Assembly: GCA_035293565.1 (NCBI GenBank)
Contig: DATGMP010000070.1
Span: 1-64,000, forward strand
Reading direction: 5' to 3'
Length of the DNA stretch: 64,000 nt
From: DATGMP01 sp035293565
Lineage (GTDB): Bacteria > Pseudomonadota > Alphaproteobacteria > BOG-932 > Roseiterribacteraceae
The notes under the pieces are model-generated. The model saw only the letters and a program-made list of their open reading frames with translations. It did no database searches and was not told the origin of the DNA. Position numbers and translations under genes: made by a program. This document shows positions 8,284 through 18,478 of the stretch, piece after piece (position 1 is the first letter of the stretch; every line of letters begins with the position of its first letter).

Positions 8284-9135
8284 ATGGCGATGACTGCCGT
8301 CGCCGAGCCGCGCTCGGTCCGTCGTTGGAACGTGCTGCCCGGGTTCGGGCTGTCGCTCGGATTCACGATCTTCTATCTGGGGCTGATCGTTTTGATTCCC
8401 CTCGCCGCCTTGTTCCTGAAGGCGGCGGAGCTTGATCCCGCTTCGATCTGGAAGATCCTGATCAGCCCGCGCACGCTCGCCGCGTTCCGCATGACCTTCG
8501 GCGCCTCCGCGATCGCCGCGCTGATCAACTCGGCCTTCGGCCTGCTGATCGCCTGGCTTCTGGTGCGGTACCGCTTTTGGGGTCGGGGGATCGTCGATGC
8601 CATGGTCGATCTTCCCTTCGCTCTGCCGACAGCGGTGGCGGGCGTGGCTCTCACCGCGCTCACCGCGCGCAACGGATGGATCGGGTCGCTCTTCGCGCCC
8701 TTCGGAATCGATATCGCCTTCGCGCCGCCGGGAATCGCGATTGCGCTCATCTTCGTCGGCTTGCCCTTCGTGGTGCGGACGGTCCAGCCGGTGCTGCAGG
8801 ATTTGGAGCCCGAGCTCGAGGAGGCCGCCGCGACGTTGGGCGCCGATCGTTGGCAGACTTTCCGCAAGGTCACTTTGCCTTCGCTGTCGCCAGCCTTGCT
8901 GACAGGCTTCGCGCTCGCCTTCGCCAGGGCCATCGGCGAGTACGGGTCGGTCATCTTCATCGCCGGCAACCGGCCGGGAGAGACGGAGATCGTGCCGTTG
9001 CTGATCGTGATCAAGCTCGAGGAATATGATTATCGTGGTGCGGCGGTGATTGCGGTCGCATCGCTACTCGCTGCGTTCCTTCTGCTGATCATCATCAATC
9101 TGCTGCAGCGGCGGCTGGGAGCGCACCGTGGCTGA
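8284..9135 (+). CDS. cysT: Sulfate ABC transporter permease CysT
   Basis: This 283-residue inner-membrane protein has about six hydrophobic segments and the CysT/CysU pattern: VDLPFALPTAVAGVALTAL, then the ABC-permease EAA loop (EEAAATLGADRWQTFRKVTLP), then ARAIGEYGSVIFIAGN. It would form half of the channel for sulfate/thiosulfate import. ATG 8284 was chosen, with a second in-frame ATG at 8290; an upstream Met lies inside cysNC. It starts 37 nt after cysNC, and its last 8 bases overlap cysW, indicating one transcript. Confidence 0.92.
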   Translation: MAMTAVAEPRSVRRWNVLPGFGLSLGFTIFYLGLIVLIPLAALFLKAAELDPASIWKILISPRTLAAFRMTFGASAIAALINSAFGLLIAWLLVRYRFWGRGIVDAMVDLPFALPTAVAGVALTALTARNGWIGSLFAPFGIDIAFAPPGIAIALIFVGLPFVVRTVQPVLQDLEPELEEAAATLGADRWQTFRKVTLPSLSPALLTGFALAFARAIGEYGSVIFIAGNRPGETEIVPLLIVIKLEEYDYRGAAVIAVASLLAAFLLLIIINLLQRRLGAHRG

Positions 9136-9982
9136 GCCGCGCCCCGATCGTCCGGCTCTCATCGATCCACGCTGGGCGCGGTGGGCGATCTTTCTATTCG
9201 GGATGGCTTTCCTGGTGCTGTTCGTCGCGCTGCCGGTGCTGACCATCGTCGTCGAAGCGCTGCGCAAGGGCTGGGACAGCTATTTCGGCGCCCTCGCCGA
9301 GCCCGACACGGTTGCAGCCATTCGTATGACGCTCACCGTCGCCGCCATCTCGGTGCCGCTCAACACCATATTCGGCGTAGCGGCCGCATGGTGCCTCGCC
9401 AAGTTCGACTTCCGCGGCAAGACGATCCTGATGACGTTGATCGACGTGCCGTTTTCGGTTTCGCCCGTGATCTCGGGCATGGTTTTCGTTCTGCTGTTCG
9501 GGCTGCAGGGTTGGTTCGGCCCCTGGCTGCGCGCGCACGACATGAAGATTATCTTCGCCGTGCCAGGTCTGGTGCTGGCCACGATGTTCGTGACGCTCCC
9601 CTTCGTGGCCCGCGAGCTCATCCCGCTGATGCAGGAACAGGGCGCGGAGGAAGAGGAGGCCGCGCGCATGCTGGGCGCGAGCGGCTGGCGGACCTTCTGG
9701 AGCATCACGCTGCCCAACATCAAATGGGGCCTGCTTTACGGCGTGCTGCTCTGCAACGCGCGGGCAATGGGAGAATACGGCGCCGTATCAGTCGTTTCCG
9801 GACATATCCGGGGCCTCACCAATACGCTGCCCCTGCAAGTGGATATCCTCTATAATGAATACAACATGGTGGCCGCTTTCGCGGTGGCGTCGCTTTTGGC
9901 CGGGCTGGCGATCGTGACGCTGGTTGCGAAATCGATGCTGGAATGGCGCTATGCCGACCAGCTCGCCCTGACGCGGCGCTAG
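9128..9982 (+). CDS. cysW: Sulfate ABC transporter permease CysW
   Basis: The 284-residue partner permease starts with GTG, overlapping the end of cysT. It contains IDVPFSVSPVISGMVFVLLFG, the EAA loop (EEEAARMLGASGWRTFWSITLP), and NARAMGEYGAVSVVSGHIRG, all typical of CysW. Six membrane segments are evident from the hydrophobic runs. It pairs with CysT. No sulfate-binding protein gene (sbp or cysP) lies between or beside these genes, so the periplasmic receptor must be encoded elsewhere. Confidence 0.92.
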   Translation: MAEPRPDRPALIDPRWARWAIFLFGMAFLVLFVALPVLTIVVEALRKGWDSYFGALAEPDTVAAIRMTLTVAAISVPLNTIFGVAAAWCLAKFDFRGKTILMTLIDVPFSVSPVISGMVFVLLFGLQGWFGPWLRAHDMKIIFAVPGLVLATMFVTLPFVARELIPLMQEQGAEEEEAARMLGASGWRTFWSITLPNIKWGLLYGVLLCNARAMGEYGAVSVVSGHIRGLTNTLPLQVDILYNEYNMVAAFAVASLLAGLAIVTLVAKSMLEWRYADQLALTRR

Positions 9983-9995
9983 GGAGGCTTCGCCC

Positions 9996-11041
<1,046 letters not shown>

Positions 11042-11045
<4 letters not shown>

Positions 11046-12031
11046 ACGCCCAACTCCTCCCGCCGACCTTCGCCGACATCGAGCGCGCCGCCGAGTGCCT
11101 CGCAGGCGTCGCCCACCGCACGCCCGTCATCCGGTCCGACGCGCTCGATGAGCGCACGGGCGGACGCATCCTGCTCAAGGCGGAGAATCTGCAGCGGACG
11201 GGATCGTTCAAGATACGCGGCGCCTATAAGCGCCTCTCGGAGCTAAAGGACGCGGGCAGGACGCACGTCGTCGCCTTCTCGTCCGGCAACCACGCGCAAG
11301 GCGTGGCTCTGGCGGCGCGCCTTCTTGGGATGCGAGCCGTCATCGTGATGCCCAGCGACGCGCCGCGTCTCAAGATCGACAATACGCGGAGCCTTGGGGC
11401 CGAGATCGTTCTCTACGATCGCCGGACGGAAAGTCGCGAGGCGATTGCGGCCAGAATCGCCGCAGAGCAACAGGCGGTGGTCGTTCCGTCGTTCGACGAT
11501 CCGGGCATCATCGCAGGTCAGGGAACCGTCGGCTTGGAACTGGCCGATCAGTCCCGCGCGATCGGCGCGGATCTCGACGCCGTTATCGTCCCGACGAGCG
11601 GCGGCGGTCTGGCCGCCGGAATCGCGCTGGCACTCGAAACGACAAGCCCGCGGACGAAAGTGCATACGGCCGAGCCCGCCGGCTTCGACGATCACGCGCG
11701 GTCGCTGGCGGCGGGCGAGATTCTCTCCAACGCCTCGGGCAGTGAGTCCATCTGCGACGCGTTGCTGGCGCCGAGCCCTGGCCGCATCACATTCGCGATC
11801 AACCGGCGACTGCTGGGCGAAGGGTTGGTCGCCGGGGACGACGAAGTGCGGACAGCGATGGCGTTCGCCTTCCGCGAATTGAAGCTGGTCGTCGAGCCCG
11901 GCGGCGCCGTGGCGCTGGCGGCGCTGCTCGGCGGCCGGATGGATGCGAAGGGCCGGACGATCGCAGTTGTCTTATCGGGCGGGAACGTGGACCGCGAGGC
12001 CTTCGCCGACTGCTTGAGCCGCGTCAGCTAG
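11042..12031 (+). CDS. Threonine/serine dehydratase-like PLP enzyme (fold type II)
   Basis: The 329-residue protein has the PLP-lysine segment ENLQRTGSFKIRGAYKRL (about residues 47-64), SSGNHAQGVALAARLLG, the glycine-rich phosphate loop SGGGLAAGIAL and the C-terminal VVLSGGNVD. These match threonine ammonia-lyase and serine dehydratase/racemase. It lacks the C-terminal ACT-like regulatory region of biosynthetic IlvA, so it resembles the short catabolic type. GTG start 11042 overlaps cysA by 4 nt, so it looks co-transcribed with the sulfate genes. A link to serine/cysteine metabolism is plausible, but its exact substrate cannot be read from sequence. Confidence 0.82.
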
Positions 12032-12125
12032 AGCGCGATGGATTGGACTGGAAGGGTCCCCGCAGCCGTCACCGCGAGCGGAGGGAAGCACGCAACGGGA
12101 TCATGGATTGCTTCGTCGCGATGCC

Positions 12126-13598
12126 CTACCCCGCCAGCGTCCGGCGCAGCAGTTCTACGTCATCGGCGAAGCTGCGATCGGTCGCGATCAGCTCCTCCAC
12201 CTTCTTAACGGCGTGCATGACGGTCGTGTGGTCCCTGCCGCCAAATTTGCGGCCGATCTCGGGCAAGCTGCGCTGCGTCAACTGCTTGGCCAGGAACATC
12301 GCGATCTGGCGCGGGCGAGCGACCGCGCGCGCGCGACGCTCGGAGTACATGTCGGCGACGCGCATATTGAAATGCTCCGCCACCTTGCGTTGGATCTCAT
12401 CGATCGTGACCCGCCGGTCGGCCGCGCGCAGCAGATCGCGCAGCAGCTCCTGCGAAGTTTCGATCGTGACGGGTCGGCCGACCAGCTCGGCATGTGCGAT
12501 GATGCGGTTCAAGGCGCCCTCGAGCTCGCGCACATTCGACGTGATCTTATGGGCCAGAAACTCCATCACCTTGAGCGGGACCTTCACGGTGCGCAGCGTG
12601 TCGCACTTCGCCTGCAGGATGCCGAGCCTCAGCTCGTAGGTCGTGGGATGGATGTCGGCGACGAGGCCCCAGCCCAAGCGCGAGCGCAGCCTCTCCTCCA
12701 TGCCTTCGAGATCGGAGGGACTCTTGTCGGCGGAAATCACCACCAAGCGGTTCTGGTCGACCAGCGCATTGAAGGTGTGAAAGAATTCCTCCTGGGTCGT
12801 GTCCTTGTTGCCGCAGATGAACTGGATGTCGTCGATCATCAGCACGTCGACGGAGCGGAACTGCTCCTTGAAGGCCATCGTGTCCTTGTACCGCAACGCC
12901 CGGATGAACTGGTACATGAACTGCTCAGCCGACAGGTAAAGCACCTTCCGCTTGGCCTTGCGCTTGCGGATCTGCCAGGCGATCGCATGCATCAGATGCG
13001 TCTTGCCGAGACCAACCCCGCCATAGAGGAAGAGCGGGTTGAAAGGCACGCTTTCGCTTTCCGCGATCCGCCGCGCCGCGGCATGGGCGAACTCGTTGGG
13101 CTTCCCGACGACGAAATTCTCGAAGGTGAAACGGGGATCGAGGGCCGAGAGCTCGGTCTCGGCTGGCAAAGGCGCGGGCTCCGCGGCAGACGCCTCGGCA
13201 GCGGCCCTGCGCGCCGGCGGCGGAGGCGGAGCGGCCTCAGCAGGGGCCTGCGGCTCGAGCTGCCGTCCGTTGCCCGCCCGAGCAAGCACTTCCACGCCGG
13301 GCGCGATGACCAGATCGACATCGGAGATGTCCGGGTTCTCGCCCGTCCAGAGGGCGGTGATCCGGTCGAGATAATGCTTGGCAATCCAGTCGCGGATGAA
13401 CCTGGCCGGCGCCGCCAGCGATACCTGTCCGCCTTCGCATCCTGCAATCGTCAAGGGCTGGAGCCAGCTGCGAAAGGCGGCCTCGCCGACTTCGGCGCGG
13501 AGCGTGGTCAGAACGCGGCGCCATTCCTGCTCGATCCCCCCCGACATCGCGACCGCACCCTTCCCAGTTTCTTGTTGCCAGTAGATATGCTGCGACAT
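12126..13598 (-). CDS. dnaA: Chromosomal replication initiator DnaA
   Basis: The 490-residue protein shows all four DnaA domains: an N-terminal helical domain (EWRRVLTTLRAEVGEAAFRSWL), a Pro/Ala-rich linker, the AAA+ domain with Walker A GGVGLGKTH and Walker B VLMIDDIQF, and the DNA-binding domain ending with RDHTTVMHAVKKVEEL. It opens oriC and also regulates genes. Start 13598 (MSQHIYWQQ) was chosen over an upstream Met at 13688, because GGAG and GGCGGG lie just upstream; Met at 13547 is another option. It is convergent with the cys operon and lies downstream of rpsT on the same strand, separated by a terminator. Confidence 0.95.
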   Translation of the reverse strand: MSQHIYWQQETGKGAVAMSGGIEQEWRRVLTTLRAEVGEAAFRSWLQPLTIAGCEGGQVSLAAPARFIRDWIAKHYLDRITALWTGENPDISDVDLVIAPGVEVLARAGNGRQLEPQAPAEAAPPPPPARRAAAEASAAEPAPLPAETELSALDPRFTFENFVVGKPNEFAHAAARRIAESESVPFNPLFLYGGVGLGKTHLMHAIAWQIRKRKAKRKVLYLSAEQFMYQFIRALRYKDTMAFKEQFRSVDVLMIDDIQFICGNKDTTQEEFFHTFNALVDQNRLVVISADKSPSDLEGMEERLRSRLGWGLVADIHPTTYELRLGILQAKCDTLRTVKVPLKVMEFLAHKITSNVRELEGALNRIIAHAELVGRPVTIETSQELLRDLLRAADRRVTIDEIQRKVAEHFNMRVADMYSERRARAVARPRQIAMFLAKQLTQRSLPEIGRKFGGRDHTTVMHAVKKVEELIATDRSFADDVELLRRTLAG

Positions 13599-13908
13599 CC
13601 CGCCAAACTCCGTTGTCACTGCATCTGCATGGGCCGTTTCAATTGGTGAAGCGCTACCCGAGCAGGCGGCTCTCGGAGAGGTAATCACATGGAGCCGAGG
13701 GGGTCGCGAGCTGCGGTGGGAGGCACTCTATCCACCTCTCAAAAAGACGGCAAGAAGATTGAAGGGAGAGCGCGAGAAAATCTTTGCCGCTTAAAATATT
13801 GACCAAATAAAAAAGGCGCCAACTGGGCGCCTTAGTGCGGCCCTGTCTTGCCGCAGGCAAAAATCATCCTGGTGGCGGCGCGCGAAGACACGCGCGCCAG
13901 CCTTGATG
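13599..13908. other. dnaA leader and rpsT-dnaA intergenic region
   Basis: This 310-base gap holds the rpsT terminator (13807-13833) and about 200 bases of dnaA upstream sequence. One imperfect DnaA-box-like 9-mer (CTATCCACC at 13728-13736, 7 of 9 to TTATCCACA) is present, but no cluster of good boxes, so I do not call an origin. Confidence 0.6.
13807..13833 (-). terminator. Rho-independent terminator of rpsT
   Basis: AAGGCGCC and GGCGCCTT form perfect 8-bp arms around AACTG. On the minus strand the stem is followed by a T-rich tract (TTTTATTT). It lies about 75 nt past the rpsT stop and before dnaA. Confidence 0.85.
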
Positions 13909-14172
13909 TCAAGCCATCGACTTTATGCGTGCCGAGAGCCGGGACAGCTTGCGGGCAACCGTGTTGGCGTGGAGCACGCCGCGGGTGGCGCCCCGCTGCA
14001 TCTCCGGCTGAGCCAGCTTGAACTCCGACTGGGCGGATTCCTTGTTGCCGGATTCGATCGCGGTCTCGACCCGCTTCAGGAAGGTGCGGATGCGGCTGAT
14101 ACGGCTGTGATTGACTTCAGCGCGCCGCGCGTTTGTGCGGATACGCTTTTTTGCGGATTGATGGTGCGCCAT
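13909..14172 (-). CDS. rpsT: 30S ribosomal protein S20
   Basis: The 87-residue, very basic protein starts MAHHQSAKKRIRTNARR, the S20 hallmark, and ends with the helical ANTVARKLSRLSARIK segment. It binds 16S rRNA in the small subunit. The start at 14172 has AAGG upstream; the longer frame to 14262 is not S20. The rpsT/dnaA adjacency is common in alphaproteobacteria. A terminator follows. Confidence 0.96.
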   Translation of the reverse strand: MAHHQSAKKRIRTNARRAEVNHSRISRIRTFLKRVETAIESGNKESAQSEFKLAQPEMQRGATRGVLHANTVARKLSRLSARIKSMA

Positions 14173-14277
14173 TACCTTGTCTCGATTTTCCTTCGCGTCC
14201 GTATGCTGCCGGGTCGCGGAAGGGCGGGACAATAGCCGCCCCAGGGTGCCGCAGTCAAGCATCCGCTTGGGCTGGGT

Positions 14278-15054
14278 TTAACGGTTCCTGAAAGCGGGCG
14301 GGCGCTTCTCGATGAAGGCCGTCATGCCCTCCTTGCGGTCCTCGAGCGCAAACGTGGCCTGAAAGGCGCGACGCTCGAACAGAACACCCTCGGCGAGCGT
14401 GGTCTCATAGGCCCGATTGACCGATTCCTTGGCCATCATCACCGCCGGCCGCGAGAGCGCCGCGATCTTGGCGGCCGTCTTGATCGCTTCGCCGACGAGG
14501 TCGGCCGCCGGGACGATCCGGCTGACGAGCCCGGTCCTCTCGGCCTCGGCGACATCCATCATGCGGCCGGTCAAACACATCTCCATCGCCTTCGATTTGC
14601 CGACGACGCGTGTGAGGCGCTGAGTGCCGCCAGAGCCCGGGATGGTGCCGATGGTGATCTCTGGCTGGCCGAACTTGGCGTTGTCGGCAGCCAGGATGAA
14701 GTCGCACATCATCGCCAGCTCGCAGCCGCCGCCGAGCGCGAAGCCGGCGACAGCGGCGACGACCGGCTTCTTACAAAACGTCACCTTCTGCCAGCGCTTC
14801 GTGATGAAGTCGTCGAGATAGACATCGATATAGGAGAGTCCTGCCATCTCCTTGATATCGGCGCCGGCCGCAAATGCTTTCTCACTGCCGGTGAGCACGA
14901 TCGCGCCGATCGCGTCATCCTCCTCGAACACCTCGAGCGCCTGGCCGAGCTCGGTCATCAGCGCGTCGCAGAGCGCGTTCAACGCCTTCGGCCGGTTCAA
15001 ACGAATGAGGCCGACGGCCCCGTGGGTTTCGACGAGGATGTTCTCATAGCTCAT
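14278..15054 (-). CDS. Enoyl-CoA hydratase (crotonase family)
   Basis: The 258-residue protein hydrates 2-enoyl-CoA in beta-oxidation. It has the oxyanion-hole segment AFAAGADIKEM, and both catalytic glutamates: GGGCELAMMCD and FGQPEITIGTIPGSGGTQRL, the latter closely matching mitochondrial short-chain enoyl-CoA hydratase. Start 15054 (MSYENILVET) has CGGAG upstream; the open frame continues to 15633 only as a shadow of mutM. It sits between mutM and rpsT, a conserved alphaproteobacterial arrangement. Confidence 0.92.
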   Translation of the reverse strand: MSYENILVETHGAVGLIRLNRPKALNALCDALMTELGQALEVFEEDDAIGAIVLTGSEKAFAAGADIKEMAGLSYIDVYLDDFITKRWQKVTFCKKPVVAAVAGFALGGGCELAMMCDFILAADNAKFGQPEITIGTIPGSGGTQRLTRVVGKSKAMEMCLTGRMMDVAEAERTGLVSRIVPAADLVGEAIKTAAKIAALSRPAVMMAKESVNRAYETTLAEGVLFERRAFQATFALEDRKEGMTAFIEKRPPAFRNR

Positions 15055-15094
15055 GTCGGACGGCTCCGTTGGAGTGCGGCCTGTGGGTCGTACA

Positions 15095-15937
15095 TCAGCG
15101 CTGGCGGCGCGGGCAATAGAAGGTCGACCGTCCCGCCTGGACCATCCGACGCACGCCGCCGGTCTTGGCGATGTCGCAATCGCAACCGGCGCAGCCTTTG
15201 CCCTCGCGATCGTAGACGGCGAAATGGTGCTGGAAATATCCGAGCTCTCCGTCATGGTGGACGAAGTCCTTGAGCGTCGAGCCGCCGGCCGCGATCGCGT
15301 CCTTGAGCACGTCGCGAATCGCCTGCACGAGACGCTCGGCGCGAGGCCCCTGCACATTGGTCGCCATACGCAGCGGACTGATGCCGGAGCGAAAGAGCGC
15401 TTCGCATGCATAGATATTGCCGACACCGGCGACGACGCGCTGATCGAGCAAGGCCGATTTGATCGGCGTGCGTTTGCCGGCGAGCGCGCGTGCCAGAGTC
15501 GGACCGTCGAATTCGTTGCCGAGCGGCTCTGGCCCGAGCTCGCGGAACATCGGATGGGTCCGCAGCTCGTCTTCGGCGACCAGCGCCACCAAGCCGAAAC
15601 GGCGGGCGTCGTTGAGCACGTAGTCGGTGCCATCCGCCGTCGAGAGCACCAGATGGTCGTGACGCTGCAACGGCAGCGCCGCGCGGTGTCGAATCATGAA
15701 GCGGCCCGACATGCCGAGATGGATCACCAGAATGTTGCCGTCGTCCAGAGCGACCAGGAGGTACTTCGCCCGACGGCCGATATGCGCCACGCGCCGCCCT
15801 GTGAGGCGTTCCACGAGCTTGGGCGGAAAGGGAACGCGGAGATCGGCGCGGGTCTGACGGACGGCGGCGATCCGCTGTCCGGTGAGCGTGGCGGACAGGC
15901 CGCGCGCGATCGTCTCGACTTCGGGAAGCTCGGGCAT
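15095..15937 (-). CDS. mutM: Formamidopyrimidine-DNA glycosylase
   Basis: The 280-residue base-excision enzyme removes 8-oxoguanine and formamidopyrimidines. It begins MPELPEVET with the catalytic Pro2/Glu3, has RRAKYLL (active-site Lys), VAGVGNIYACEALF, and the C-terminal zinc finger. The finger reads CAGCDC ... FYCPRRQR: the normal final CPRC is CPRR, so the fourth zinc-ligand Cys is Arg (codon at 15107-15109 reads CGC, one base from TGC). The rest is intact. Whether zinc still binds, perhaps through another Cys (the finger has an extra one, CAGCDC), is not known. Confidence 0.93.
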   Translation of the reverse strand: MPELPEVETIARGLSATLTGQRIAAVRQTRADLRVPFPPKLVERLTGRRVAHIGRRAKYLLVALDDGNILVIHLGMSGRFMIRHRAALPLQRHDHLVLSTADGTDYVLNDARRFGLVALVAEDELRTHPMFRELGPEPLGNEFDGPTLARALAGKRTPIKSALLDQRVVAGVGNIYACEALFRSGISPLRMATNVQGPRAERLVQAIRDVLKDAIAAGGSTLKDFVHHDGELGYFQHHFAVYDREGKGCAGCDCDIAKTGGVRRMVQAGRSTFYCPRRQR

Positions 15938-16049
15938 CGGTCTTCATAGGCCGATGCCCGAGCGACGGGCAAGAAAGGTCGAGACGACCGGCTCGGAGAT
16001 GTCTATCGTCCGCTCGGAAATCGAATCATCCGAAGAGGGATACGTTCAA

Positions 16050-16289
16050 ATGACCCAACCCGTTGTTGCGCAGAAAGCGCCCTATCCGATCGCCGTCGAG
16101 GCCGGCAAGACCTACTGGTGGTGCGCCTGCGGGCAGAGCAAGACGCAGCCCTTCTGTGACGGCTCGCACAAAGGCAGCGGCTTCGCGCCGGCCCAATTCA
16201 AGGCCGAGGATTCCAAGACGCTCTATTTCTGCGGCTGCAAATCGTCGGCCAAGGCTCCGTTCTGCGACGGCACCCACGCGAAGCTTTAG
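16050..16289 (+). CDS. CDGSH-type iron-sulfur protein, two motifs
   Basis: This 79-residue protein has two copies of the CDGSH zinc-finger-like motif: CACGQSKTQPFCDGSH and CGCKSSAKAPFCDGTH. Each has three Cys and one His and would bind a redox-active [2Fe-2S] cluster. Bacterial tandem-CDGSH proteins of this size are known; their role is poorly defined (electron transfer or iron/redox homeostasis). Start 16050 has AAGAGGGA upstream; a longer frame to 15882 overlaps the mutM start region and is rejected. Confidence 0.88.
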   Translation: MTQPVVAQKAPYPIAVEAGKTYWWCACGQSKTQPFCDGSHKGSGFAPAQFKAEDSKTLYFCGCKSSAKAPFCDGTHAKL

Positions 16290-16351
16290 GTCACCACGAG
16301 CCGGGCCGCATGTGGGCCGCTCCGGCTCACACGGTCGGCTTAGGTCATCGG

Positions 16352-17035
16352 CTAGAGCTCGACCCACATCCTCGTCAAATTGGCGTGGGCCTTGGTGATA
16401 AGGTCGAACGCCTCGTTTTTGCCCTCGCGGGCGAAGATGTCGCGACGGGCGAGGTCGAGATCGTAAAGGATCGCGCGCCGCGCCGGATCGCGTACATCGC
16501 TCTGCACCCAGCCGACGCAGGCCAACCGGACTCCGCTCGTTACCGGCGTGACTCGATGGAGTGAATCGGACGGGTAGGCGACGAGCATTCCCGGTTCCAG
16601 CTTATAGGCCCGCTCTCCGCCGCCGCCGCCGATCACAAGCTCCCCGCCTTCGTATGTCGCGGGGTCGGAGAGGAAAAGCGTAAAGGACACATCGGTGCGG
16701 ATCTGATCCAGCGGGCGATCGCCCGGCCCCATGACAGGGTCGTCGACATGCGCGCCATAGCTCATCCCGGCATCGTGCCGATTGAACAGAAACGGCCGGA
16801 GCTTGCGAGGGCGGACGGCCATCTGGAATACCGGATCGCGCAGCACAGCCGGGCGGACGATATCGACGAGCCGGTCATAGCCCGCCATACCGGGGGTGAG
16901 CTGCAAATTGTGCTTGACCAGCTTGGCGTTCCAGCCGGCCGTGGCGGCGCCATCGGCGAATACCGCCGTGTCGAGCACCTCACGTAGCGCCGCGACCTGT
17001 TCCGGCTTCAGAATTTTGATCATGCAGACGATCAT
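16352..17035 (-). CDS. PKHD-type Fe(II)/2-oxoglutarate hydroxylase (PiuC/YbiX family)
   Basis: The 227-residue protein matches the YbiX/PiuC family: an N-terminal VAALREVLD...WNAKLVKHNLQL segment, then the double-stranded beta-helix core with Fe ligands H-x-D in YGAHVDD (about residues 95-101), EGGELVIGG, YPSDSLHRV (second His) and an Arg for 2-oxoglutarate. Family members are often linked to TonB-dependent iron receptors. Here the four receptors are a few kilobases away but not adjacent. Start 17035 has AGAGGA upstream. The hydroxylation target is unknown. Confidence 0.88.
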   Translation of the reverse strand: MIVCMIKILKPEQVAALREVLDTAVFADGAATAGWNAKLVKHNLQLTPGMAGYDRLVDIVRPAVLRDPVFQMAVRPRKLRPFLFNRHDAGMSYGAHVDDPVMGPGDRPLDQIRTDVSFTLFLSDPATYEGGELVIGGGGGERAYKLEPGMLVAYPSDSLHRVTPVTSGVRLACVGWVQSDVRDPARRAILYDLDLARRDIFAREGKNEAFDLITKAHANLTRMWVEL

Positions 17036-17164
17036 CGTAGTCCTCTGATGTCCTTCGATCCGGCTTGCGTCAGAATATCAGCAGAACCGAAGCGCCGCGC
17101 AAATCCGAGCGCCGGGCTGCAGATTGTTCGATTATCCGGGATCTTGTAGCCTTTCCGCGAGCCC

Positions 17165-18478
17165 ATGCTGGTCGATCTCCTGATCATCCTCCTATTGTTC
17201 GTCGCGAACGGCTTCTTCGCGATGGCCGAAATGGCTATCGTCGCCGCCCGCCGGGTGAGGCTCGAGGCGCGCGCCGAGGCCGGAAGCAGGGGGGCCGAGA
17301 CCGCGCTCCGGCTGGCGCAAAACCCCGGCCGGTTTCTCTCGACCGTGCAAACCGGCGTGACTTTGGTCGGCGTGCTGATGGGCGCGCTCTCCACGACCGC
17401 GGTGTCGGCGCCGCTCACCATATACCTGGAACGCGCTTTCGCCCTGTCGCCGGTGGTGGCGGGCGGCGTCGCCTTCGCCATCGGCATCGCGCTGACGACC
17501 TTCGGCACTCTCATCATCGGCGAGCTCGTCCCCAAGCACATCGCGCTCAGCCGATCCGATGCGATCGCGGTCCGCGTCGCGCGGCCGCTCTCGCTCATCT
17601 CGAAGGTCGCGCTTCCGATCGTCGTTCTGCTCGATGCGACCAGCCGCGCGGTGCTCTGGCTGCTGCGCATCAAGCGCACCAAGGAAGACAGGGTGAGCGA
17701 GGAAGAGGTCCGCACGCTGATCGCCGAAGGCATGGAGCACGGCGTCTTCCATCCCTCCGAAGGCGAAATGGTGAGCCGCGTGTTGCGTTTCGCCGATCGG
17801 TCGGTTCGGTCGATCATGACACCCCGTGCGGAGGTCGTCTGGCTGGATCTCGACGCCGATCGCGACGAGACCGTGCGGATCGCGACCCATGGCGGCCACA
17901 CGCGCCTGCCGGTCGCGCGCGGCAGCATCGAGGAGGTGGTCGGCGTGGTCCATATCCGCGATCTGCTGGCCCGCGCGTTCGAGGGCGGACCGATCTTGCT
18001 GGCCGAACTCTCGACGCCGATCCCTGCGATCTACGAGTCGGTCACGGTCCTGCAGGGGCTGGAGATCATGCGCAAGGCGGGAGTCCGGATCGCCCTCGTC
18101 GTCGATGAATATGGCAGCATCGAAGGGATCGTCACCCTTACCGACATATTCGAGGCGGTGGTCGGCGACATGCCCGAGGCGGCACGCGACGAGGCCGAGA
18201 TCGTCGAGCGGCCGGACGGAAGCTTCCTGATCGACGGTCTGGCGGCGATAGAGGACGTAAAGCTGAAGCTCGGCCTCCAAGCGCTCCCGGGCGAGGAGAA
18301 CGCGACCACCATGGGCGGCTTCGTGCTGGAGCGGCTGGGCCGCGTGCCCAAGACGGGCGACGAGATCCGATATGGCGGCTACGTCTTCGAGGTCGTCGAT
18401 ATGGACGGCAGGCGTGTCGACAAACTGCTGATCACGAACGACCGTCCGGGTCGCGACGCCGATCAGGGCGTCGCCTGA
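17165..18478 (+). CDS. CNNM/CorC-type membrane protein (DUF21 + CBS pair + CorC domain)
   Basis: The 437-residue protein has an N-terminal DUF21 membrane domain with about four hydrophobic segments (residues 1-150, including EMAIVAARRVRLEARAE and FGTLIIGELVPKHIAL), then two CBS domains (about 205-340, with VRSIMTPR and VDEYGSIEGIVTLTD), then a C-terminal CorC/HlyC domain (about 350-425). Members are linked to Mg2+/Co2+ efflux or magnesium homeostasis, despite the historical name haemolysin. It is alone on this strand. Its 3' end overlaps the convergent small-protein gene by 16 nt. Confidence 0.9.
   Translation: MLVDLLIILLLFVANGFFAMAEMAIVAARRVRLEARAEAGSRGAETALRLAQNPGRFLSTVQTGVTLVGVLMGALSTTAVSAPLTIYLERAFALSPVVAGGVAFAIGIALTTFGTLIIGELVPKHIALSRSDAIAVRVARPLSLISKVALPIVVLLDATSRAVLWLLRIKRTKEDRVSEEEVRTLIAEGMEHGVFHPSEGEMVSRVLRFADRSVRSIMTPRAEVVWLDLDADRDETVRIATHGGHTRLPVARGSIEEVVGVVHIRDLLARAFEGGPILLAELSTPIPAIYESVTVLQGLEIMRKAGVRIALVVDEYGSIEGIVTLTDIFEAVVGDMPEAARDEAEIVERPDGSFLIDGLAAIEDVKLKLGLQALPGEENATTMGGFVLERLGRVPKTGDEIRYGGYVFEVVDMDGRRVDKLLITNDRPGRDADQGVA

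Noticed and set aside
12108..13649. Plus-strand frame opposite dnaA
   Set aside because: Antisense shadow of a gene with unmistakable DnaA motifs.
13599..13908. Replication origin next to dnaA
   Set aside because: Only one imperfect DnaA-box-like 9-mer (13728-13736) and no AT-rich repeats; in many alphaproteobacteria the origin is not at dnaA.
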